DNA from: Lactonifactor longoviformis DSM 17459
GTDB lineage: Bacteria > Bacillota > Clostridia > Lachnospirales > Lachnospiraceae
DNA length: 64,000 bases
Reading direction: 5' to 3'
NCBI RefSeq assembly: GCF_900129135.1
Contig: NZ_FQVI01000002.1
Location: 1-64,000, forward strand
The position numbers and the translations under genes were made by a program. Positions 17,668-26,473 of this stretch are shown here, piece by piece. Positions within the stretch are counted from its first letter, which is position 1. Every line of letters begins with the position of its first letter. A model generated the notes under the pieces. That model was given only the letters and a program-made list of their open reading frames with translations, ran no database searches and was not told the origin of the DNA.

Positions 17668-19260
17668 ATGACACATATTAATCTATTAAAGAATAAGTAC
17701 TTTCTCTATGCCACCGAATTCTTTTCCGGTATGTCGGTAATGGCTGTAGAATTGGGGGCAAGCCGCCTTCTGGCCCCTTATTTCAGTTCTTCCCAGGTAA
17801 TCTGGACGATTATCATAGGCACAATCATGATTGCCATGGCTCTGGGAAATATCTGGGGAGGAAGGGTAGCTGACAAGAACCCGGATCCAGCACGCCTGTA
17901 CAAACGCCTGCTTCTTGCCGCCGTATGGATCGCCGCCATTCCGTTTCTGGGCAAATACCTGATCGCGGCAATCTCCCTGGGCGTGGCTTTGCTAACGGAA
18001 AAGAACTTCCTGGTAATTGCCTCCTTTCTCAGCTGTCTGATTATCTTCGTCTTTCCGCTGATGCTCCTGGGAACGGTGACCCCTTCTCTTGTTAAATATA
18101 CCGTGGAAGACTTAGAAAACAACGGAGAGATCGTAGGCAGACTTGGCGCACTGAATACCATCGGAAGCATCCTGGGTACTTTCCTTCCCACATTTGTAAC
18201 CATTCCAACTGTGGGGACTGCGGCAACATTTATCATATTCTCTGTCCTGCTGGCGCTGCTGAGCCTTCTGTATTTTATATCAGTCCGGAAAAAAGCTGCC
18301 GCCTGTGCTGTTTCCTTTCTGCTGATTGGTCTCTTCAGTATATCCTCTGTAAAGTACAGCTTTGCTTTCTGGGAAAACGATCTTGTATATGAGGGAGAAT
18401 CCATTTACAACTATCTGCAGGTAAAAGAAAATGATGAGAGCGTAATCCTCTCCACCAATGTGCTGGCAGGGGTACAGTCCATTAAAATGAAACATAAAGA
18501 ATTTACGGGCATGTATTACGACTATGCCCTGGCCGCCCCCTATATGGCCGGTGCGGGACAGCAGGCCGGCAGTGACATTCTTATTCTTGGACTGGGTACA
18601 GGCACATTTGCCTCCATGTGCACTTCTTATCTGGACTCCCCAAACATAGACGGGGTAGAAATTGACGAAAAAATAGCCCGCCTGTCCAGTCAGTACTTTG
18701 ATCTTCCGGAATCTGTAAATGTGCATGTGGAAGACGGACGGATTTTTCTCTCGAACTCTGAGAAATATGATGTCATTATGGTAGATGCCTATCAGGACAT
18801 TACCATTCCCTTTCAGATGTCTACCGTTGAATTTTTTACTATGGTAAAGGATCATTTAAAGGAAGACGGGGTAATGGTCGTTAATATGAATATGCATTCC
18901 AGCAAAGAAGGATCCATCAATGATTATCTCTGTGATACCATTGCCTCAGTATTTCCCTATGCCTATACTGCCAAGGTAGGGTCCGGCACAAATATGGAGC
19001 TGTTTGCATCCCAAAACGGGGATATGCTTACTGTATTTTCTGAGCAGCTCTCTGCCATTGGAACACCCGATTTGAAGCAAATGATGGAGAAGGTAGAAGA
19101 ATCCCTTCAGCCCGTCCGCCAGGGTTCTTTGATTCTCACGGATGATAAGGCACCTGTGGAAGTCTTGGGGATGCAGGTGATTGACGAGATTATCGGAGAT
19201 GAACTTCACTATTATAAGAATATTATAAAAGAAGAGGGATTGGAGGGACTGGATTTTTAG
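17668..19260 (+). CDS. Fused membrane / spermidine-synthase-like methyltransferase-fold protein
   Basis: 530 residues. ATG 17668 follows AAAGGAAG and lies downstream of a good promoter. The N-terminal half (about 10-260) is hydrophobic, with about seven membrane helices. The C-terminal half is a Rossmann domain like polyamine aminopropyltransferases: ILILGLGTGTFASM, acidic VEIDEK at the end of strand 2, VHVEDGR and YDVIMVDAY. Proteins of this fused type are widespread and usually of unknown function; aminopropyl transfer should not be assumed. It stands alone, divergent from araR, and ends at a bidirectional terminator. Confidence 0.8.
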   Translation: MTHINLLKNKYFLYATEFFSGMSVMAVELGASRLLAPYFSSSQVIWTIIIGTIMIAMALGNIWGGRVADKNPDPARLYKRLLLAAVWIAAIPFLGKYLIAAISLGVALLTEKNFLVIASFLSCLIIFVFPLMLLGTVTPSLVKYTVEDLENNGEIVGRLGALNTIGSILGTFLPTFVTIPTVGTAATFIIFSVLLALLSLLYFISVRKKAAACAVSFLLIGLFSISSVKYSFAFWENDLVYEGESIYNYLQVKENDESVILSTNVLAGVQSIKMKHKEFTGMYYDYALAAPYMAGAGQQAGSDILILGLGTGTFASMCTSYLDSPNIDGVEIDEKIARLSSQYFDLPESVNVHVEDGRIFLSNSEKYDVIMVDAYQDITIPFQMSTVEFFTMVKDHLKEDGVMVVNMNMHSSKEGSINDYLCDTIASVFPYAYTAKVGSGTNMELFASQNGDMLTVFSEQLSAIGTPDLKQMMEKVEESLQPVRQGSLILTDDKAPVEVLGMQVIDEIIGDELHYYKNIIKEEGLEGLDF

Positions 19261-19282
19261 TAAATACTTCATACTGTTTCCA

Positions 19283-19320
19283 TAAAAAATACACGGAGTT
19301 TCATCTCCGTGTATTTTTTA
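19283..19320. terminator. Bidirectional terminator between convergent genes
   Basis: ATACACGGAG and CTCCGTGTAT pair around a 6-base loop, with A-run on the left and T-run on the right. It serves the gene ending at 19260 and the convergent AIM24 gene ending at 19379. Confidence 0.9.
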
Positions 19321-19378
19321 TGAAGCCGCAATGACATACGGAAAAGCTGCATGTCAGAGTACCGATACACTATGTTTT

Positions 19379-20062
19379 CTAATCATTTCTCGTCGGTATG
19401 TACTGCTTAATTCTCCCCACAAACTCGGAAAAATTCTGTGTCTGGAGAATGACATGTCCCGGACCTGTCAGTTTTGTCATAAACAGGCCTTCGCCTCCCA
19501 GAAACATGTTCATACCTCCCTTAACCATCTCTATATCATAGCTCACGCTGGTTTCAAAGGCTGCCACATTCCCTGTGTCCACTTTTATCACCTCTCCGGG
19601 AGCCAGATCCTTTTCTACCTTATTCCCGTCGATTTCCAGAAACGCCATGCCATTTCCCCGCAACTCCTGAAGTATAAATCCCTCACCCCCGAAAAGTCCG
19701 GAAGACAATTTTTTCGTAAATACTGCATCTGCGGTCACCTGCTCCTGGGCACAAAGAAATGCCCCCTTCTGACATATCATGCTTCCATACTTCCGCAGAT
19801 CTAATGGGAGTATCTCCCCGGGTACCGTGGAAGAAAATGCGATCTCAGCCTTCTCCCTCTGAGAGGTATACGTTGTCATAAAAAAGGATTCACCGGTAAA
19901 CATTCTTCCCAGGCCTTTCATAAATCCTCCTCTGGCATTGGTATTCATAAGGATCCCGTCGCTCATCCAGGACATTCCCCCGGTTTGGGTGTAGATAGAT
20001 TCTCCGGCCTGCAGCTGCATCTCCACCGCCGGCATGATACTTCCTACGATTCGATATCTCAT
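19379..20062 (-). CDS. AIM24 / TIGR00266 family protein
   Basis: 227 residues from ATG 20062 (AGGAGGTTAGTTTA upstream). The start (MRYRIVGSIMPAVEMQL...GESIYTQTGGMSWM) and the repeated glycine-rich beta strands (GGEGFILQELRGNG, GGEGLFMTKLTGPG) are typical of the family, a trp-RNA-binding attenuation protein-like beta fold. The molecular role in bacteria is not established; the name comes from a mitochondrial protein. No membrane segment or catalytic motif is visible. It is probably a single-gene unit or follows the PAP2-like gene (55-base gap). Confidence 0.85.
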   Translation of the reverse strand: MRYRIVGSIMPAVEMQLQAGESIYTQTGGMSWMSDGILMNTNARGGFMKGLGRMFTGESFFMTTYTSQREKAEIAFSSTVPGEILPLDLRKYGSMICQKGAFLCAQEQVTADAVFTKKLSSGLFGGEGFILQELRGNGMAFLEIDGNKVEKDLAPGEVIKVDTGNVAAFETSVSYDIEMVKGGMNMFLGGEGLFMTKLTGPGHVILQTQNFSEFVGRIKQYIPTRND

Positions 20063-20117
20063 TAAACTAACCTCCTGTACATTGGATACCCCTATTCTAT
20101 CATAAAGGCACCCTGTA

Positions 20118-20699
20118 TTACAGAGTTATTTTCTCCAGAAGAGTTAACACTAGAATGACAGCCACCGGGATTGCCGTCCCCCCCAGCAGCTGGCCGGCTG
20201 TATGTCGTTTCATTCTCAGGCTGGCCCACCAGGTAAGCGCAAGGATTATCAGACCGGGAATAAGGGCAGGAATTCTAAAATATACCAGCAGTGCTGCAGG
20301 TCCTGCAGCTCCGCAGGCATGGCCGCTGGCCCGCAGCCCCAGACATTTGTTGAAAAGTAAAATCAAAAGGCCGGACAGCAGGTACTCCAGATAGATCATC
20401 CACATTCCTCTGGGCGCCTTTAATACGAAATTCGCAATCACACCCATAAGATAGCCAGCTACTGCAAATACCATAGCCAGACCTCTCTGCCCTTCTCTTC
20501 CTTTTTCTCTATAGCCGGGGATATACGGCTGCAGAGGATATGCCAGGATAGGAAGTACCGTCAGAAAAAAGATTCCCCACCAGAAACTGTTCACCCTTCC
20601 CATAACCTGAGGCTTTGTAACATAGACAAGCGTCAGCATAATACCGGCCATCACCGGGGCCAGAGTAACGCTTCTTATTGCTTTTGCCAACCTGTTCAT
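20118..20699 (-). CDS. PAP2-like membrane protein
   Basis: About 193 residues (ATG 20699; an ATG at 20714 is possible but the predicted transcript begins about there). Five or six hydrophobic segments are visible. The sequence ASGHACGAAGP resembles PAP2 motif 2 (SGH), and SLRMKRHTAGQLLGG resembles motif 3 (R...H...G), but motif 1 (Kx6RP) is not clean. PAP2 enzymes dephosphorylate lipid phosphates such as undecaprenyl pyrophosphate or phosphatidic acid at the membrane. It is divergent from a TetR-type regulator, and the shared gap holds a palindrome over its -35 box, so local repression is likely. Confidence 0.68.
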   Translation of the reverse strand: MNRLAKAIRSVTLAPVMAGIMLTLVYVTKPQVMGRVNSFWWGIFFLTVLPILAYPLQPYIPGYREKGREGQRGLAMVFAVAGYLMGVIANFVLKAPRGMWMIYLEYLLSGLLILLFNKCLGLRASGHACGAAGPAALLVYFRIPALIPGLIILALTWWASLRMKRHTAGQLLGGTAIPVAVILVLTLLEKITL

Positions 20700-20720
20700 C
20701 TTGCAATCACCCATTTCTCT

Positions 20721-20752
20721 GTTATACTATTTATGTGTTACATATTGTAACA
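20721..20752 (-). promoter_or_regulatory. PAP2 promoter with overlapping palindromic operator
   Basis: Minus strand TTACAA, 18 bases and TATAAC form a promoter for the PAP2-like gene. TGTTACA-TAT-TGTAACA (20736-20752), a perfect 7-3-7 inverted repeat, covers the -35 box. Another TGTTACA half-site is at 20790-20796 before the TetR gene. It is a plausible operator for the adjacent TetR regulator. Confidence 0.6.
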
Positions 20753-20814
20753 TTACCTTTGGACCGCAGGCAAGATATGGCGGATTAACTGTTACAAAAA
20801 GGAAGGTTTTGTTT

Positions 20815-21405
20815 ATGAAAAAAGGAGAAAAAAATACGTCTAATGTCTTTGCCAGAGAATGCATGGTATCTGCTCTCATGCTGCTCTTGGAAGAAAAGCC
20901 ATTATCGTCCGTTTCTGTCACAGAGCTCACTAAAAAAGCGGGAGTCTCCCGGATGACATATTACAGAAACTACCGCTCAAAAGATGAGATTTTTATTACC
21001 TACCTGGATGATATTGTAGACTCCTACCGAAAGGATGTAGCTTCCTGGGAAGACAAAGGAAATTATAACAGCTATAACAATATGCTCCACTGCTTCCAAT
21101 ACTTTTACAAACACAAGGAATTTATCAAGTGCCTGTTAAGAAGCGGCATGGGCAATCTCCTCCTGCAGGCTTTAACCGACTATGTGCTGGAGACTTATTG
21201 GGAAGACAGAGAAGATACTGCCTTCTATTATACCCTTCATGCCTTTGCCGGTTCCCTATTTAATCTTTACATTGCCTGGATCCTCAGGAGTACAGCGGAT
21301 CCTGCAGAATCCATGGCCTCTGTCATCTGCAAAATATATGGAAATGGGGATACCGGTACTGAGAAAACAGGAGTAAAAGAAAAGGCACCAATCATTTCTG
21401 ACTGA
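20815..21405 (+). CDS. TetR/AcrR-family transcriptional regulator
   Basis: 196 residues from ATG 20815 (AAGGAAGG upstream); the longer frame from 20701 runs through the operator region. Residues about 10-60 are a TetR helix-turn-helix (LLLEEKPLSSVSVTELTKKAGVSRMTYYRNYRSKDEIF). The rest is an all-helical ligand and dimer domain of the TetR_C type. The divergent arrangement with the PAP2-like gene and the palindrome between them suggest it regulates that gene and itself. Ligand unknown. Confidence 0.85.
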   Translation: MKKGEKNTSNVFARECMVSALMLLLEEKPLSSVSVTELTKKAGVSRMTYYRNYRSKDEIFITYLDDIVDSYRKDVASWEDKGNYNSYNNMLHCFQYFYKHKEFIKCLLRSGMGNLLLQALTDYVLETYWEDREDTAFYYTLHAFAGSLFNLYIAWILRSTADPAESMASVICKIYGNGDTGTEKTGVKEKAPIISD

Positions 21406-21438
21406 TGCCCTGCCCTGTATCTCAAGGGGCAGCTCCTT

Positions 21439-21801
21439 TTACTGCTCTAAAAGACTGTCCTTCTTTTCCAGAATCGCTTCTACTGCGGCGCAGGCGGGAC
21501 AGTCACAGTATTTTGCTCCGGCAGCCTTGATTTCCTTAGCATGCTCTGCAACACTTTTTGCTTTATCGGCCCCAAAAACCTGGGCTCCAGCCTCAGATTC
21601 CGCAAACCCGATTAAGTTATCAATCGGCATAATATCCGCTTCCAGCTCTTCTATGTATTTCTTTGTCTCAGCGGCCTCCCTTTCAGTTCCAACAGCATCC
21701 AGCCAGGCCTGCGCTGCTTCCTTTGCCTCGCTGCTGCATGTGGCTGCATTCATTAATTCACGTGTTTTCTCAACTACGTAATCTACTGCCTCTCTGCCCA
21801 T
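21439..21801 (-). CDS. Small conserved Cys-motif protein (unknown function)
   Basis: 120 residues from ATG 21801 (GAAGGG eight bases upstream; a GTG nine bases earlier is less well spaced). Mostly helical and acidic, with YCDCPAC near the C-terminus that could bind metal, plus one more Cys near residue 22. I recall similar Lachnospiraceae proteins carrying the name 'molecular chaperone Hsp90', but no Hsp90 domain is visible and I would not transfer that function. It is convergent with the TetR gene. Confidence 0.7.
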   Translation of the reverse strand: MGREAVDYVVEKTRELMNAATCSSEAKEAAQAWLDAVGTEREAAETKKYIEELEADIMPIDNLIGFAESEAGAQVFGADKAKSVAEHAKEIKAAGAKYCDCPACAAVEAILEKKDSLLEQ

Positions 21802-21881
21802 AATTAACACCCTTCTTTCCTAATTTGATTACCCATATTTTACCACCATTATCCGGCTATTGCAATTCCCAGGTACGCAGC

Positions 21882-22373
21882 TTACTGCATTTTGTTCGCA
21901 CCCCCGGGCGTGTCGCCGTGAACAGAGAGTACCTGTTCCAGAAATCCTTCGCAGCCTTCACAGATATCCCTGTAGGTTTCATCAAAATCCCCGGTGTACC
22001 AGGGATCTGCAATATCTCCCGGACGGGCTGTAAAGTCCAGAAGGCGGTATATCTTCTTCCCGGGATCTTTGCCCAGCATCCGCATCATATTCGATATGTT
22101 CCTGCTGTCCATGGCCAATAGATAATCATACCTGTTATAATCTTCTTTGGTAAGCTGAACTGCCCGCTTTCCATCCACAGATATACCATGTTCCATCAGC
22201 TTCTTTCTGGCCCCATGGTGCACCGGATTGCCTATTTCCTCCCGGCTGGTAGCACAGGAAGCAATGATGAAATCACCGCTGATTCCTCTTTTCTTAACCA
22301 TATCTTTTAAGATGAATTCGGCCATGGGGGAGCGGCAGATATTGCCATGGCAAATAAATAGTATTTTTATCAT
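21882..22373 (-). CDS. Low-molecular-weight protein tyrosine phosphatase
   Basis: 163 residues. The P-loop CHGNICRS begins at Cys8 (CX5R-S), and the general-acid loop DPWYTGDF supplies the catalytic Asp; both are intact. It removes phosphate from phosphotyrosine, or in some Firmicutes phosphoarginine, on cytoplasmic proteins. The length is typical (about 150-165). It has no obvious operon partner; the next gene downstream is 80 bases away. Confidence 0.93.
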   Translation of the reverse strand: MIKILFICHGNICRSPMAEFILKDMVKKRGISGDFIIASCATSREEIGNPVHHGARKKLMEHGISVDGKRAVQLTKEDYNRYDYLLAMDSRNISNMMRMLGKDPGKKIYRLLDFTARPGDIADPWYTGDFDETYRDICEGCEGFLEQVLSVHGDTPGGANKMQ

Positions 22374-22630
22374 ATCTCTTATATCCCTTCATAAGCCTTC
22401 AAGCCTTGATATTTCGGGCTTTTGGCACTTTTCTCATGTTATGTGTTTTGCCCTGAATCTACACAATCCCTTATAAATCTACGCAAATTCACTGGCAAAT
22501 GGTGTAGTAAGTGGTATCACTTCTCCTTTACTTTTTATCGGTCACAACACATTTTCCCTTACAATTGTAACCTTCTCAAATAACCTCTCCTCACCTTTAT
22601 TATTCAGACATTCATACGAATCTTAATTTA
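22374..22630. other. Intergenic stretch at the edge of the restriction island
   Basis: AT-rich 257-base gap between the phosphatase gene and the Fic-like remnant. I see no open frame with a ribosome site, RNA gene or clear terminator. It may mark the insertion boundary of the restriction-modification island, but no direct repeat was identified. Confidence 0.4.
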
Positions 22631-23299
22631 TTAAAACTTCCCACTTCGCTTACCATTTAATCTTTGGATATATCCTTTTTCTTTCAGTGAAGCGATTTTA
22701 TTCTTAACGGTTCGTTCTGATTTTCCAATTCTATCTGCCATTTCTTTCTGAGTAATATTCGGGTTTTCCATAATTAGCTGTAGGATAGCCAACTCATCCA
22801 AAGGGCAATTCAAAGTGCAAATTTTGCCCTTTGAACCTTTTCCTATTGCACTTTGCCTGATATTATTACTTTGCTCCGGAACATAAGCCACATGCATATA
22901 TCTATTTTTCAGCTCATAGCCCGTTCTTAAAATCAGATTGCTAAAGAACATTTCCAAAAACTTTGTTGTTGAGTAGACTCCATTTTGCAGGTCGTTATAG
23001 TTTGCCCTTACTAATGCATTGCGAAAGTACCAAGAGTTCTTTACAAAGGCATCGTTATTCACCTTGAATCCAAAAGTTTTCATGTATTTATGCCTAAACT
23101 TCTCAGTTAAAGCGGATTTTGCATGATCAATGATCATATCAATGCAACGGAAATCATTTGCTGTTTCAATCACTTCGTCCACATTGAGAACTTCACTTTC
23201 CACGCCAATAGTATTGGTTTCAAAAATATATCTGGTCTGATCATGGGTCAGACGGCTGCCTTCCATGTACAATCCAAGTATTTCCTCCGAAGCGCTCAT
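22631..23299 (-). pseudogene. Fic-family protein lacking the catalytic core (probable remnant)
   Basis: 222 residues from ATG 23299, which has no ribosome site. The first 80 or so residues (TNTIGVESEVLNV, FRCIDMIIDHAK) look like the N-terminal part of Fic proteins. The text then jumps at LTEKF/RHKY to the C-terminal part (DAFVKNSWYFRNALVRANY) and a winged helix-turn-helix (NITQKEMADRIGKSERTVKNKI). The family's HPFxDGNGR AMPylation motif, expected in between, is absent, as from an in-frame internal deletion of about 100 or more codons. The same frame continues upstream to about 23356 without a start codon, suggesting 5' loss as well. It trails the type III restriction genes. It may be dead or survive as a DNA-binding protein. 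Confidence 0.6.
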
Positions 23300-23367
23300 T
23301 ACATAAACAGCGGCAGTATCCCAAAGATTTAAGCCATGCTCCCATTGCGATACGCGGTAATTTCTGA

Positions 23368-26300
23368 TTATTCACTCTCTGCAACCCCAAATTTATCTCG
23401 AAAGTCCTCATAACTGCTCACCCAGTCAAACCGTATCTGATCACTTACTGCCTGAAAATGCAGTTTGCCGCACTGAATCTTGTTTTGCTCCACTTCCTGT
23501 AAATTGATATCCTGCCTGCCTGCCTTGGTTTCAACAATGAAGTAGATCCCCAAATCCGGAGCCTGCAGACTGTTTTTCCTGCACACAACAGCCCAGTCAG
23601 GGGTATAATTGCCATAAGGAGTATCAATGACAAAGCCTCCCTTTTTCAGTTTTGTAAACAGCAATACATTCTGATTGTTTTCCAGCTTTTCCGCAAACTC
23701 CTTCTCTCCTTTGCTGTCCATTTTGTAATATTCATTCACTGCAGAACTATGAGCGGCATTTGCCTGAAAAACTCTCCATTCTACCTTAAAGTCCTCTTCG
23801 CTGATGGTATCAAGCTCAAAGATATTCTTACTATCCAGTTCATACCCCTTTATCACTTCATAAGAAGTCAGATTAGCAGCTTTCGTATGGTTTAAACGCT
23901 TCAGAATCATCTGTGTCACTGTATCCAGAATATCCTGATTATTCAATAGCTCCCTTTTCTCAACAGACTGAATAATCTTGAATATGGCAAGTCTTGGAAG
24001 CATCGTATGATACATGATATAAGTTACAATCTCAAAGTCACTCTTTGGCCCAAAAGCCGCTTCCCGCTCCAGTTCCTTTGCTTTGCAGGACACCTCTTCC
24101 ATAACGAACATTGCAGATTCATTAAATCCGGCCGTGCCAGCCTCTATTTTGTACACATTCCTTGCTTTTATAAACCTAAGGTAATGATTGATTTCAAATG
24201 CACAGTCTTGAATAAATTTATCTTTATCAATCCTGAATTTGTATATCGTCCGCTTTACCAGTTTTTCCCTTAGGGCAAAGTAAATCTGTTTAAACTCCCC
24301 CTGTGTGACAAAAGATCTTACCTTATTTTCACAAGTCTCATTATCCCCATTGCGAATCGCAATCTTCTTCGTGCCTTTCTGTGCCATCAGCTCTTTAAAC
24401 TCCTTCTTGATCTTCTCCATGTGTTCGCAGAGCGTGTCCTCTGCAAAAGTCATGGTATCAATCAGTTTCGTAACTTGAACTGTTGTGCCCTGTAACAAGT
24501 TGTCCCGATTCATCACACCGGCGGAAATCAGTTCCTGTCTCAATGTGTCTGCCAATTCGGGCGTGATTTTTCTCTGTGGTATCCCGGCGGCTTTTAGAGT
24601 GGAAATAAGAATCTCAGCGGTAACTTCATTCTTATTATAATTCATAGTATCATTAAAATCTTTTTGTAATGCTGCTGCGAAGTGATCATAGTAATCATTT
24701 GCGATAACTGTAAGTTCATTGATTGTATGATCCAGGCAGCGGTTGCCAAATATATCTACCGGCAGTCTTAAGCCTCTGCCAATCTCCTGCTTTTTCGCTG
24801 TCTCCGAACCCCCGGACTTTAATGTACACAAGGTAAATACATTCGGGTTGTCCCAGCCCTCACGAAGGGCAGAATGAGAGAAAATGAATGCAAGAGGCTC
24901 TTCAAAGGATATTAACTCGTCCTTTTTCTCCAGAATCAGGCTGATGCCGCGGTCGATGTCTTCCCGGGACTTTGCTTTGATTTTCATAGTATCCTCGTCA
25001 GCCCCTGAATCCCATCCCTCTATTTCTACTGCATTTTTTTTTGCGTCCAGGGCAAAGTAGCCTTCTCTGACCGACTGTACATTCGTATATCCCGGAAAGA
25101 ACGCTTGGTATTTTTCAATCACAGCCCTATTTTGAGAGACATACCGCTTATACTCTTCGTCAAAAATCCTTAAGTACTCTCCCCTGCCGTCCGGCACAGC
25201 ATTGTCCCTGACTTTATCCACAGAATCAATAAAGAACAGCGTCAGTGCCTTAATTTTTTTTCCGGTATTTAAAATTGTTATCTGTTTTTCAAAATGGTTC
25301 TGAATCGCAAGCCTTATCTGAATACGCACAGCTTCATTTTTTTCAGTTTCATAGGTACTGTGTCCTTGTTCCAATACAATCGTTTTCTCTTTTGTTGCTA
25401 TTACCAGGGGCTTAAGTTTGTGGGGTTCCCCGGCAACACGCATGTCTTTGTACTGCAAAAGACCGCCTGACAATTCTTCAATAGAAGTACCTCCCCGGGC
25501 ATTACAGCTCCTAAATCTGATTGTGCTGCCCTGCTCCTGTGAGAATATCTCTATTCTTGCCTTCAAATCAGAGGTAAAGGATACATATCGGATGTATGGA
25601 TAATCTTTAGGAATCACCCCGTGTACAGTTTTTACTGCAATTCTCTTTACCAGCTCCTTCTGATATGCGGCATAAGAATCCAGCTTGTAGATTTGGTTAT
25701 ACAGCTGTTTGTGAGTTGCAGAATATCTTAATGTAAATAATGGCTGCAGCTCTTCTATGGCTTTCAGAGACTGGGATTTATTCCTCTTTGTGCCTTCCAG
25801 CTTCTGGGGCTCGTCGATAATGATAATTGGCTTAATATATTTGATATCTTCCCAAAGTATCTGCCCGTACTCATCTTCTGTTCTAATCTTATTCGTATTC
25901 TTATTGAACGCCTGTATGTTCATTACGCAAATGCTTAAATCACTGCTCTCCACCAGCTTAGAACTGACCTGCTTGGGATTGCTGCTGTCATAGACAAAGC
26001 TGTGCCTAGCTATATCCACATTATACAATCTTTTAAAATGCTCCTGCAGCTGTTCCATCGACTTTTCAACTCCTTTACGGATTGCAATGGAAGGTACTAC
26101 TACCATGAACTTTTTAAAGCCATATTCTCTATATAACTCCAGAATCGTACGAAGGTACACGTAAGTTTTGCCTGTACCCGTCTCCATCTCTATTGTAAAG
26201 TTGTTGCCCTCTGTCAAGGCAGAATCAGCAAAGAGATTATTCTGCAGCTGTACACTTCTTAGATTCTCTAATAATCTGGACTCTACTGGAATATCATGAT

Positions 26301-26460
26301 TTCTTACGGGATCTCCTTCACCAATCTTACGAATACGCTGTGAGCCATAGATGCCATCCACTCGTCTGGGCAATCCCTGAAACAACTTTACCGCAGAATT
26401 CACCGCCTGCAGCTGATAGTCAAGGCTGTCATCGAACTGAAATGTTACTCGTCTTGCCAT
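23368..26460 (-). CDS. res: Type III restriction enzyme, Res subunit
   Basis: 1030 residues from ATG 26460 (AAGGGGAAATGAATC upstream). A superfamily 2 helicase/translocase core is intact: Walker A METGTGKTY (near residue 92), IIIIDEPQ (DEAD-like), RYSATH (motif III), GWDNPNV and QEIGRGLRL (motifs V-VI). The C-terminal nuclease is of PD-(D/E)xK type: TPDWAVV followed by VETKAG near residue 980. Res cuts DNA in complex with Mod after ATP-driven communication between two sites. It starts 13 bases after mod, so the two are co-transcribed. All key motifs look functional. Confidence 0.94.
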   Translation of the reverse strand: MARRVTFQFDDSLDYQLQAVNSAVKLFQGLPRRVDGIYGSQRIRKIGEGDPVRNHDIPVESRLLENLRSVQLQNNLFADSALTEGNNFTIEMETGTGKTYVYLRTILELYREYGFKKFMVVVPSIAIRKGVEKSMEQLQEHFKRLYNVDIARHSFVYDSSNPKQVSSKLVESSDLSICVMNIQAFNKNTNKIRTEDEYGQILWEDIKYIKPIIIIDEPQKLEGTKRNKSQSLKAIEELQPLFTLRYSATHKQLYNQIYKLDSYAAYQKELVKRIAVKTVHGVIPKDYPYIRYVSFTSDLKARIEIFSQEQGSTIRFRSCNARGGTSIEELSGGLLQYKDMRVAGEPHKLKPLVIATKEKTIVLEQGHSTYETEKNEAVRIQIRLAIQNHFEKQITILNTGKKIKALTLFFIDSVDKVRDNAVPDGRGEYLRIFDEEYKRYVSQNRAVIEKYQAFFPGYTNVQSVREGYFALDAKKNAVEIEGWDSGADEDTMKIKAKSREDIDRGISLILEKKDELISFEEPLAFIFSHSALREGWDNPNVFTLCTLKSGGSETAKKQEIGRGLRLPVDIFGNRCLDHTINELTVIANDYYDHFAAALQKDFNDTMNYNKNEVTAEILISTLKAAGIPQRKITPELADTLRQELISAGVMNRDNLLQGTTVQVTKLIDTMTFAEDTLCEHMEKIKKEFKELMAQKGTKKIAIRNGDNETCENKVRSFVTQGEFKQIYFALREKLVKRTIYKFRIDKDKFIQDCAFEINHYLRFIKARNVYKIEAGTAGFNESAMFVMEEVSCKAKELEREAAFGPKSDFEIVTYIMYHTMLPRLAIFKIIQSVEKRELLNNQDILDTVTQMILKRLNHTKAANLTSYEVIKGYELDSKNIFELDTISEEDFKVEWRVFQANAAHSSAVNEYYKMDSKGEKEFAEKLENNQNVLLFTKLKKGGFVIDTPYGNYTPDWAVVCRKNSLQAPDLGIYFIVETKAGRQDINLQEVEQNKIQCGKLHFQAVSDQIRFDWVSSYEDFRDKFGVAESE

Positions 26461-26473
26461 GATTCATTTCCCC

